From assembly GCA_002270565.1 (NCBI GenBank), contig NQMI01000002.1, positions 1,049,891 to 1,113,890 of the forward strand: a DNA stretch of 64,000 nt, in the 5' to 3' direction. A program made the translations under genes and the position numbers. Under the pieces are notes generated by a model. It was not told the origin of the DNA. It saw nothing but the letters and a program-made list of their open reading frames with translations, and ran no database searches. The first letter of the stretch is position 1, and each line of letters begins with the position of its first letter. Positions 11,016 to 21,813 of this stretch are shown piece by piece. Origin of the DNA: Stenocarpella maydis (Eukaryota; Ascomycota; Sordariomycetes; Diaporthales; Diaporthaceae).

Positions 11016-12209
11016 CTACAGAGCTCTGTCCACCATTTTCCTGATCGCCCGGGCGATGGTCTTGTTCATATCAAGCCCCCGTGGGAAGTCGTGCCCGAAG
11101 ACATGCCCAATGCGCTCCGCTTGGCTGGGTTCAGCAATGTCAAAAAGTTGCTGGCCGTATTCTGGGGCGTCCCCAATGCCGGTAATGTGCAACGAAGGCA
11201 TGTCAAGAACTTTGCCATCCCAGGCTTCGTCAAAAAACGTCATGTAGTGCGTTTTGTTCGCAAGGACCTGTGGGCGTGGGTTTTTTTTGTTCCCGTCAGT
11301 CGGTATTGTACACTCTAACAAGGCCTAATCTCGCTGTACGTACCTCTCGACCATTGGCAAGCCTCGCTGGCCGCGCTCTATCCAGGTGATCGGCCGGATC
11401 GGCTTTGAAGACGTTAAAGAGCATCTGCAGCTTTGGGGATTCTTCAATCGGCATATCCGTGACATCTTGCCCTTCCAACGGCATGATAAGAGGCGGCACG
11501 GCGCTGTTGATGAGCACCAGGAACTTGATCGGTAACTCTTGGAGTGTGGCGTACGGGTCCTCCATGAGGAGCCGGATGGCGATTTGAGCAGCCATTGATC
11601 CGCCTTGCCTAACTCAAGGCAGGCTTAGTTACGGAGACAAGCACACTGATCGTGCAGGTACTGGGTCCCTCTGATATATGGAGAGTTCTCGCGGACTTAC
11701 GAGTATCCCAACAAACCATCGAATGGGCCATGTTCCTCTATGACCTGGCGCAGTTCGTTCTCGGTGGCCAGGATATCCTCGATATCCAACATATTGTAGA
11801 ACCCATACAGCTTAAGCCGCATATTAGCACGGTGACCGTTGACAACCCACTAGCTTTGAGGCCAGACCAAAGTAGGCACTTCAGAAGAGACCCAGAAAGG
11901 GTTCGGCGGCCTCGTGACCCAGGAGACAGAATGAAGGCCGTGAATACTTACATTTGATTTTGAAAAATCGACTGTATGCAGAGACCAGTTTCCCTCCAAG
12001 TGAGGCCACCGGCCCTCCACAAATTCGAACTCATATTCGGGTTCTAGCTGGCTCCGTATGCCTGCCGTTTGCATCCGAAAGATCTAGAGGTACAAAAAAA
12101 TATCAGTGAGTTGTTCTTGGTGTTGGGCTACATGACATCAAGCCGAATCAAAACTGCACACCTCCGTATTAGAACCCCTCCCGTGCAGGCATAGAATCCG
12201 TATAGGCAT
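11016..12209 (-). CDS. FSH1/LovG-type serine hydrolase (candidate polyketide off-loading thioesterase)
   Basis: Five exons inferred on the minus strand: 12162-12209, 11952-12083, 11701-11849, 11344-11608, 11016-11267. The four introns (78, 102, 92 and 76 nt) all have GT..AG ends and preserve frame, giving 281 aa. The N-terminus MPIRILCLHGRGSNTEIF is the classic FSH1 start. The nucleophile elbow is GYSQGGS with Ser110 (codon split by an intron), the likely acid is Asp231 (GIGD) and the likely base His257 (FGHDFP). The alpha/beta hydrolase fold matches LovG, which releases the lovastatin HR-PKS chain, and other PKS-cluster hydrolases such as CitA. It is transcribed divergently from an HR-PKS that lacks a thioesterase, 1.4 kb away, so an off-loading or editing role in trans is the best inference. 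Confidence 0.85.
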
Positions 12210-13621
12210 GACCGCGGATTTCCAAGTATGATTGATATTGGTGAAAGACTCGGTTGCTCTTTCAGACTATGGTTGCGAAGCTTTACCAAGGTATTGACGT
12301 CGGGAGCCTTTGAGCAGCTATGGCTGTCTGCAGATGCTGATCTATACTATAGTTGGTTTCGAAATCAATCCGCTCGGTCACAATTCCCCCGTAAATATAT
12401 CTTGTACATATCAAAGGAGCTGCGGCGGTCCCTTGGTACAGTCGTAAACGCTCATGGCCTTGGAAACTAACCATATCAGGTTGGCAAAGCCGTACATGGC
12501 GCGAGTAGGGATGTTTCGAAATATGCCACATTTTCCTGTTTCCCCTGCAAGACTTGCCACTTTTTTTTGTCCCCCCTGTAAAGACATGAGTCGTAAGTCA
12601 CGCGCGTGACTTTTCTTCGCCCCGCGCCCACGTGCTTGACTTCTTTGTGGATTCAAAAAGCTATGAATAGAGGTTTTGGCCTGGTGGACCATAGGATGAG
12701 ACCTGACCTGGTGCACATGTGGGGGCCGACCCGACCCGACTCAGAACTCTGTTGATTTTAATTAAGAGCTAAAGACCTCGAATACCATACTTTTGAGCTT
12801 AACATTAAAGTTATTTCTACATCAATTAGATAATACAAATAAATTATATATTTCTATATATATATGTATATATATGTATAAAACTATTAATGGGTTTTTT
12901 TTTTAAAAAAAAATTATTTAAAGTAATAATAATTTTGATTTAGTATAATATTAAAATATTTAAATAAATTTAAATAATATAACATATAATTATTATATAT
13001 CATAGTCAAACATACGTATTTAAAATAAAGTATGAATGTTAAATTTTATTTTCAGTTATTAAGGATAAATTAATATATGACTTGTATATCTAGAAGGGTA
13101 GCTATGTAGTAACCTTGGAAGATTTGTTCAGACTGCTGGGAAGAAGTGCGTGTTGACATGGGGCTCCAGCCGTCGGGGTCTCGACCGCGCAGAGCCAGGT
13201 CGGAGGGTCTGACCTGGTCACTTAGTGTAGATATCGGATCCAGGGGGGTATAGGCCGATGAAACGGTCCATTTCGGGGTTTGGGATCAGCAGCACCCACC
13301 GCGGGGGGACTCTCTCGGTAAGATTTGACCTCCGTACATTCGTGGAGACAGCTTGATTTCATGACGTCGAACAATTTGTAAAAGGGCCTTTTCTGCCGAG
13401 TCATGTCTAACCAACACCATTCCTGAGGATGCTGGTGGGTTTGTGTTGATATAGTGCCGGGCGAGTTTACACGAGGGATTATACTAAGTAGTTAGTGACT
13501 GGACATCTTGAGCCTGAGATGAACTTGTAGTTATCGATATTCTCTGGTGGCTCAACCCACTTACCTACCTACCTCCCCAATCCCCTGCGCAAGGATCCAA
13601 AATCACCTGTATTACGACACC
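12210..13621. promoter_or_regulatory. Divergent intergenic region between hydrolase and HR-PKS genes
   Basis: About 1.4 kb between the start codons of two divergent cluster genes, so it should hold both promoters. It contains an AT-rich block (12752-13090) and one copy of a dispersed repeat (12417-12455, minus orientation relative to the copy near 1172). No transcription-factor gene or unambiguous palindromic binding site was recognised. Confidence 0.55.
12752..13090. repeat. AT-rich block, RIP-like
   Basis: Roughly 340 bases almost wholly A/T, including an alternating TATATATGTATATATATG stretch around 12855-12880 and an A/T homopolymer stretch near 12895-12915. Similar in character to the block at 4441-4760. 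It is located inside the divergent promoter region of the PKS gene. Confidence 0.6.
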
Positions 13622-16600
13622 ATGGGGTCCACCGTTCCCAATCTCGACGATGACATTGCCATCATTGGCATGGCCTGCCGCTTCCCCGGCGATGCCACCA
13701 GTCCCTCCAGACTGTGGGACCTGCTGATGGACGGCAGGTCGGCCTGGTCCGAGGTCCCAGCATCAAGATGGAACCACGAAGCACATTACCACCCGTCCCA
13801 GGAGCGCGCGGGGAGCAACATAGTGAAGGGCGGGCACTTCCTGCGCGACGGTGAGCAGAACGGAAAGCAGTTCGACGCGGCCTTCTTCAACATCACCCGC
13901 ACAGAGGTGGAGACGATGGATCTCCAGCAACGGGTAGTCAGTATGTGTTGCCCAGCCCCAGCAGAGTGTGTAGTCGCGGGGCCGTAAGCACACGCACAAG
14001 ACATGTAAATCGTAGCAAAAGAGCTCACACCACAAAACCGCAGTGGAAAATGTCTATGAGGCAATGGAGAGCGCCGGCCTGCGGCTGGAGGACATGAGAG
14101 GCAGCAACACCAGCGTGTTCGCCGGCCAGTTCACCGACGACGTGCGCTCCATCCTGCAAGAGGATCCCGACTTGTCCGTGAAATACAAGCCGATCGGCAC
14201 CAGCGCGGCCATCCTCGCGGCGCGGGTGAGCTGGTTCTACGACCTGAGGGGCGCCAGCTTCACGCTCGACACGGCATGCTCGAGCAGCATCGTGGCCCTG
14301 CACACGGGCGCCCAGGACCTGCGGGCTGGCCTCAGCGATATGGTACGTCCCCAAGATCCCGCCCCGGGTGTGTGAGGCGCGCACCTGAGCAACCACGGCG
14401 GTAGGTACCTGGCACGCTGGACGAGGAGCCGCCCTGCTGACGCCCTTGGCTCCCGGACAGTCCATCATCACAGGGGTCAACATCATCGAGTCCCCCGAGT
14501 TCATGTTCCGCGCCAGCGGCCTCGGCATGGTGTCCCCGGACGGCAGGTGCTTCTCGCTCGACGCCCGCGCAAACGGCTACGGCCGCGGCGAGGGCGTGGG
14601 CGCGCTGATCCTCAAGCGCGTGTCGGCGGCCATCCGCGACGGCAACGTGATCCGGGCCGTGATCCGCGGCACTGGCGTCAACTCGGACGGCCGCGGGACG
14701 GGCGGCATCACGCTGCCCAGCAGGGCGGCCCAGGAGCGCCTCATGCGCGACGTGTACGCGCGCAACGGCCTGGACCTGGACCACACCGGCTTCCTCGAGG
14801 GCCACTTCACCGGCACGCCGGCCGGCGACCCGATCGAGGCCAGCGCCATTGCGTCTGTGTTCCAGCGCGCGGGGCCCGGGGCCAAGAACAAGCCGCCGCT
14901 GTATATAGGCACCGGCAAGACCAACATCGGCCACCTGGAGGCGGCGTCGGGCATGGCGCAGGTGATCAAGACGGTCCTGGCGCTGGAGAGGGGCGTGATC
15001 CCGCCCAACGCCAACTTTGAGAGGATCAACCCCAGGATACAGATGGACAGGTGGGGCCTCAAGCTGCCCCTGGCCCCAACACCATTCGAGGCAGGGCCTC
15101 TGGGCGTGCGGCGGGCGAGCATCAACAGCTTCGGCTTCGGGGGCACGAACGCCCACGTGGTGCTGGACGACGCGCGAAGCTATCTGGACAGCCTGGGCCC
15201 GGGCGAGAGCAGCCACCTACACGCAACCAGACCGAGCACGCCGGCACCTGCGGGCCGCAGCAGCAGGGACACGAGCTCGCAGGCCGCGCCGGGCCACAGG
15301 GTCTTCCTGTTCTCTGCCAACGACCAGGACGGCATCTCGCGGGTCCTGGCCAGCTACGCAGAGCACCTGCGGAGGCAGACGGGCGGCGACGGGACCTCAG
15401 CGGTGGACGACACATACCTCTCCAGCCTCGCCACCACGCTCTCGGAGCGGCGCTCACGGCTGGCCTGGCGCCTCGCCGTCACCGCCGACTCGGCCACGTC
15501 CCTCATCGCCGCGCTCGCCGATCCCACCACCAGCGCCGGTGCCGTGCGCCCCGGCAAGGCCACCGCGCCCGCCGCGGCCTTCATCTTCACCGGCCAGGGC
15601 GCACAGTGGTTCGCCATGGGCCGCGAGCTGCTCGTCTACGACGTCTTCGGCGCGAGCGTCGCCGAGGCCGACAGGTTCATGGCCGGCACGCTCGGCAGCG
15701 GCTTCAGCGTGCTGGAGGAGCTCACGCGGCGCGAGGCGGACACCACCAGGGTCGACCAGCCCCTCTACTCGCAGACGCTATGCACCGTCCTCCAGGTCGC
15801 CCTGGTCGACCTCCTGGCCAGCTGGAACCTGGCGCCCAGCCGCGTGGTTGGGCACTCGAGCGGTGAGATCGGGGCCGCGTACGCGGCGGGCGCTCTGGAT
15901 CGCGAGTCGGCGTGGAAGGTCGCCTACTACCGTGGCGTCGTCAGCGCGAGGCCCCCCGCCGACGGCGTGCGCGGCGCCATGGCGGCCATCGGATGCACAG
16001 CGGACGAGGCGGCCCCCCTCATCGCCCAGGTCAACGAGAGGCTCGGCGACGGCGGAGAGCTGGTCATTGCCTGCTACAACTCGCCCCGCAGCCTCACCCT
16101 CTCGGGCGACGAGGCCAGGGTCGACGCGCTGGTCGAGGCCGCGACCGGCAGGAAGCTCTTCGCGCGGAAGCTGCGCGTCGCCAGGGCGTACCACTCGCGC
16201 CACATGGCCCCCGTGTCGGACGAGTACCGCTCGCTGATGGGCACGCTCCGCGCCGCGGCCGGGAGGCCGGCGTCCGACGTGCAGGTCGTGTCCTCGGTCA
16301 CGGGCGGTCCTATCGCCACGGCCGACATGACCACGGCCGACTACTGGGTGCGGAACCTCGTCTCGCCCGTCCGGTTCTCGCAGGCGCTCGTGGCCCTGTG
16401 CACCTCCAACGTGGCCAAGAAGCAGCTCAAGGTTGGCGGCGGCGCCGAGCTGCCCGTGTCGCACCTGGTCGAGGTCGGCCCGCACGGCGCACTGCAGGCG
16501 GCTGCGCGCGACGCCGTGCTCGAGGACCCGAACTACAAGGCCCTGCGCTATGTCTCCATCCTGACCCGCGGCAAGCATGCGTGTGCCACCGCGCTGGGCG

Positions 16601-19600
16601 CAGTCGGTGCGCTGGCCGCGGCGGGCCTGCCGGTCGACCTGCCCAGGGTCAACCGCAGCGGCGGCAGCAAGGCCATGCTCGTGGACCTGCCGCCGTACCC
16701 CTTCCACCACTCGAGGGAGACATACTCGTGGCTCGAGTCCCGCAGCAGCCGGGCCTGGCGGTTCCGCAAGCATGCCCGGCACGACATCCTCGGCGCCCCC
16801 GTGCGCGACTGGGACCCGGACGCCCCGAGGTGGCGCAACCACCTCCGCGTGACCGAGGTCCCGTGGCTCCGGGACCACAGGGTTACGGACAGCACCGTCG
16901 TCGCCGGCGTGACGTACCTGGTGATGGCGATCGAGGCCGTGCGCCAGCTGTGCGGCGACAGGGGCGAGGTGCCGCTCGGCTTCAACCTGCGCGATGTGAG
17001 CATCTCGCGGGCGCTGCAGGTCAGCGAGGACGAGCACACCGAGACCATGTTCTCGATGAGGCGGGCCGCCGAGTCGCGGCAGTCGGACAGCAGCCTGTGG
17101 TGGGAGTGGAGGGTCACGTCCTTCAGTGCCCACGACGACACCTGGCTGGAGCACAGCCGCGGGCAGATCTCGGCCGAGACAGAGGCCTCAACCGCCACGG
17201 GCGTCATCGACGGCGGGCGCGAGGACAGGGCACGCCGCCGCCACTACAGCGACCTGCTGTCCGCCGTGACGCAGGCGTGCACCGCGCCGCAGACCGAGGC
17301 CCTGGCAGCGAAATACGCCGAGCTCGAGCGCATCGGCCTCGGCTTCGGGCCCATGTTCCGCAACATCACCAGCGTGCACTCCAGCGGCGACACCAAGACG
17401 CGCGGCCAGTCGCTCGCCACCGTCCGCGTTCCCGACCTGGCCAAGGCGATGCCCTCGCACGCCCTGGCCGCCTCCGTGGTCCACCCGCCCACGTTCGACA
17501 GCATCCTCCACTCCTTCATCTTCGCCCTGCAGGCCTCCTCCGAGCGCCTGACGGAGCCCATGGTGCCCGTCGCCATGCGCAGCGTGTGGGTCAGCGCCGA
17601 CATCGAGGCCCCCCCGGGCGCTGAGCTCACCGTGCACGCCGACGCCGGCCGCGTTGGCCACAAGCGGGTCGAGGCGGACATCACGGCCTGGGGCAGCGCC
17701 GGCCCTGGCGCTGAGAGGCCGGTGAGGGTTGTCATGCGCGGCATCGAGGCCGTGCCGCTGCAGGAGAACACGGCGGCGGGGGAACCCGGCAAGGACGAGC
17801 GCGAGATCTGCTTCAATCTGGAATGGAAGCCAGACGTGGACATCCTCGAGGCGAACGGTGAGGCCGAGGCCTGCATACGCCAGGCCCTGCGGCCGCTGGA
17901 GACGCCAGCCCTCGAGGAGAGCGCCGTGAGGCAGCTGTCGGACGTACAGCTGGCGTGCGCCATCTGGATCGTCGAGGCCGTCAGGGAGCTCGAGGCGCGG
18001 CCGCTCGCGGACGAGAAGGCGCTGCCCGAGCACATGCAGAACTATCTAGCCTGGCTGCGCCGGATCGCTGATGACTACAGGAACACCAAGGTGCTCCGCC
18101 AGGACGCCTCGTGGGCGGCCGTCGTGGAGAACGCCGCCGCGCGGGACAAGTTCCTTGCCGAGTATGAGGCGTCGGGCCACCCCGAGGCCGTCATGATCTG
18201 CCGGATGGGGCGTAACATTGCGCCCATCCTCCGCGGCGACGTGGACGGGCTGCACCTGCTGTTCGGCATGGACGACATGCTGGAGCGCGTATACCGCGTC
18301 GCCATAGGAACCCAGAAGATCCACACCTTGATGGGAGCATACGCCAGCATGCTGAGCCACAAGCGGGGCGCAGACCTCAGGGTGCTCGAGATTGGGGCCG
18401 GCACAGGCGGGACGACGACCAGCGTGCTCGAGGCCATCTGCCCGACAGGCTCCCGGATCATTGGGGACTCGCGCCTGCTCAAGTACACATACACGGACAT
18501 CAGCCCGAGCTTCTTCGAGACCGCCGCCACCAAGTTCGGCAGGTGGAAGGCCGGTGGCGTGATCGAGTTCAAGACACTAGACATTGCCAGAGATGTCGAG
18601 GAGCAGGGTTTCGACCTGGCCTCGTACGACCTGATCATCGCAGCCAACTGTCTCCACGCGACCTCGGACATCATCAAGACCATGACGCGCGTCAACAGCC
18701 TGCTGAGGCCCGGTGGGAAGGTCTTCCTCCAGGAGACCACCGAACAGTGGTGTCTCGAGTCTCCTCTGGTATTCGGCATGCTGGAGGGCTGGTGGGCAGG
18801 TAAGGAGGACTTCCGCCCCTGGGGCCCGCTGCTGGACGGGAAGGGATGGGAGCGGGTGCTGCGTGATGCCGGCTTCGCCGAGCCCGTCCTGGAGCTCCCG
18901 GATTCGCTGAGCGCCGAGCAGCACGTGCAGAGCATGATCGTGGCAACGCGGCCGGCGGCGGAGGAGGAAGCCAGCAGGCAGCTCGATGAGGACGACGCCA
19001 TCGGCCGGGTGTTTGTGATTGCGCACACGACGCCCGAGGACGTCGCCCTGGCCGAGTCCGTGGCTGCTGCTGTCAGGGGGGTGACAAAACACCCCGTGAG
19101 CGCCGTTCGCTTCGCCGATCTGGCCAAGCACAAGCTGAAGAACACATGCTGTATCGTGACGATGGAGACGACCTCTCCCTTTCTCTCGTCGTCGTTTAGC
19201 GAAGCCGAGTTCGGGCTGCTGCGCCAGTTGTTGACCACAGCTGGAGGTCTGCTGTGGCTCACGCTTGATCCGTACGAGAAGCCTCACATGGCCCTGATAC
19301 CGGGCCTGCTCCGCACCGTGCGCTGGGAGAGAGACCTGGACGGCTCGGACCTGCTGCTCCTGCATCTGCCCTCTGCCGAGACCTCGCTCGTTACCTCCAA
19401 CGCTGTCAAGATCTTCAAGCACCATTTCGGCACGTCTTTCCCATCGCCAGACCGCCATGCCGACTACCTTGTCAGCGCAGTCGGTACTCCTAATGGCGGC
19501 TTCGTCCAGACGGCCCGGATCGTCGCTGCCATGCCGGCCAATGAGTTCATCGCACAGAGGACGACGGTGCTCCAACCCCGGCCGCAGGCGCTCGGCGCGG

Positions 19601-21813
19601 ACCCAGATCGCAGCCTGAAGCTCCACACCTCGGCACCGGGCCGCCTGGACAAGCTGCACTTCATTGACTGGCCCGGCGCGCAGCAGGCTCTCAAGGCCGA
19701 CGAGGTCCAGGTTGACGTCAAGGCGGCGGGCCTGAACTTCCGCGACGTCATGGTGGCCATGGGCGAGTTGGTGAGCAACATCCTCGGCTACGAGGGCGCC
19801 GGTGTCGTCACCCACGTCGGTGCCGAGGTGAAGGATGTCAAGGTCGGCGACCGCGTCATGTTTGTCTGGAACGGCGACAACAACTGCCTCCAGACCCGAA
19901 CGAGGGCGCCGGAGGATCTCGTGGCCAAGATCCCCGACAGCATGTCGTTCGAGGAGGCCGCCAGCATCCCTGTTGTGTTTGTGACGGCGTACTACTGCCT
20001 CAACGAGGTGGCACGCCTTAGAGCGGGCGAGACTGTCCTCGTCCACGCTGCAGCGGGCGGCACAGGCCAGGCCGTGATCCAGCTGGCCAGGCACCTGGGC
20101 GCCGAGATATACGCAACCGTATCGTCGCCCGAGAAGAGGAAGCTGCTGATGGACGAGTACGGGCTCGCCGAGGACCACATCTTTAGCAGCCGCGATCTGT
20201 CCTTTGCAGACGGCATCATGCGGATGACCGAGGGCAGGGGCGTCGACGTGATTGTGAACTCGCTCTCAGGCGAAGCACTGCGCGCATCCTTCAACTGCCT
20301 GGCCATGTTCGGGCGGTTTATCGAGATCGGCAAACGCGACATCATGGCCAACGGTAAGATTGACATGCTCCCCTTCAGCCGGTGCGCCACGTTCGCCGCC
20401 GTCGACCTCGCCCAGGTCACGGCCGTGGCGCGCCCGCTGAGCTCCCGCATGATGCGCTCCGTCGTCGACCTGCATGCCCACGGCAAGCTCCACGCCTGCA
20501 GGCCGCTCAACGTGCACAGCCTCGCCGAGGTGGAGGACGCCTTCCGCATCATGCAGCAGGGCAAGCACATGGGCAAGCTCATCCTCACCGCGCACCCCGG
20601 GGACGTCGTCAGGGTCACCCCCAAGCCGCCCCCGCCCACGCGCCTGCGCCCGGACGCGACCTACCTGTTGCCCGGCGGCGCGGGCGGCCTCGGGCGGTCC
20701 ATCGCCAGGTGGATGGCCGGGCCGGCGCAGGGCGCCAGGAACCTGGTGTTCCTCTCGCGCGGCGGCGCCGACGCCGCGACGACGCGCGAGCTGCTCGCCG
20801 AGCTGGCCGACATGGGCGTGCGCGCGGCGGCGCTGAGGTGCAACGTCGGCGACGAGGCACAGCTGGTGGCGGCGCTGGCCGAGGTGGCGCGCCTGGGCTT
20901 CCCCCGGATCGCGGGCGTGATCCAGGGCGCAATGCAGCTGCGTGATTCGGCGTTTGAGTTCATGTCGCACGCGCAGTGGGAGGAGTGCCTGGGCCCCAAG
21001 GTGCAGGGCACGTGGAACCTGCACAAGCACCTGCCCGCCGACATGGACTTCTTCGTGATGCTGGGCAGCGTCGCAGGGCTGGTCGGCAACAGGGGCCAGT
21101 CCAACTACGCCGCGGGCAATACGTTCCAGGACGCACTTGCTGTGTACCGGCGCGCGCGGGGCCAGGCGGCGACGTGCATCGACCTGTGCAATATCATGAG
21201 CGTGGGCTTTGTCGCCGAGAACCAGGAGACGCTCAACAAGAACCCGCTGTTCTTCTTCGCGCACGACGGCATCCGCGAGGACGAGTTCCTCAGCCTGGTC
21301 GAGTTCCACCTCGACGCGGAGCGCGCGCGCTCCAGGGGCCAGCCCCAGATCGGCGTGGGCCTGGCGCCGCTGTCCGTGTTCAAGGAGCGCGGGCTGCCCG
21401 AGCCGACCTTCATCAAGTCGCCGCTGTTCCGGCAGCTGCGGTCGGCGGGCGACGAGTCGGGCGGCGCGGCGGATGGCGGGCCGGACCAGGATGGCGTCGT
21501 CTCGGTGACGAATGCCCTCAAGTTTGCCGAGAGCCCGCAGGCGGCGGCGGAGGTGATCTGTGGTGCGCTCGTGAAGAGGCTGAGCCGCACGATGCGGATC
21601 CCGGAGCCGGATATTGACGTTGGCAAGCCGATCCACGCCTATGGCGTGGACTCGCTGGTGGCTATGGAGATCAGGAATTATCTTGCCAGTGAGTGTGGGT
21701 CCGAGATTTCCGTCTTGGACATCATGGGCAACAAGAGTCTGGAGGCTTTGAGTGGTGACATTGCCAAGGGAAGCAAGTTTGTACGGGTGGCGAGTAAGCC
21801 TGAGCAAGAATAG
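13622..21813 (+). CDS. Highly reducing type I polyketide synthase (KS-AT-DH-MT-ER-KR-ACP)
   Basis: Three exons: 13622-13940, 14044-14342, 14461-21813, giving 2656 aa. Both introns restore conserved text (QQRVVMENVYEAMESAG; LSDMSIITGVN). KS: DTACSSS with Cys185, His321 and His364. AT: GHSSGE with Ser672. DH: His about 1011 and Asp about 1219. C-methyltransferase: LEIGAGTGG about 1514-1522. ER: LNFRDVMVAMG about 1962, with an AAAGGTGQA NADP loop. KR: GGAGGLG about 2278 and GQSNYAAGN with Tyr about 2420. ACP: GVDSL with Ser about 2603. All catalytic centres are present, so a methylated, extensively reduced polyketide is expected. There is no thioesterase or reductase at the C-terminus, consistent with release by the divergent FSH1-type hydrolase. 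Oddities: HFTGT replaces HGTGT in KS, and the DH motif has Ala for Pro. The long exon is strikingly GC-rich. Confidence 0.95.

Noticed and set aside
14332..21807. Long minus-strand and alternative-frame open frames inside the HR-PKS exon (up to about 530 codons)
   Set aside because: Very high GC with GC-ending codons removes stop codons from other frames. The plus-strand frame carries all PKS motifs; the others are shadows rich in Arg, Pro and Gly.
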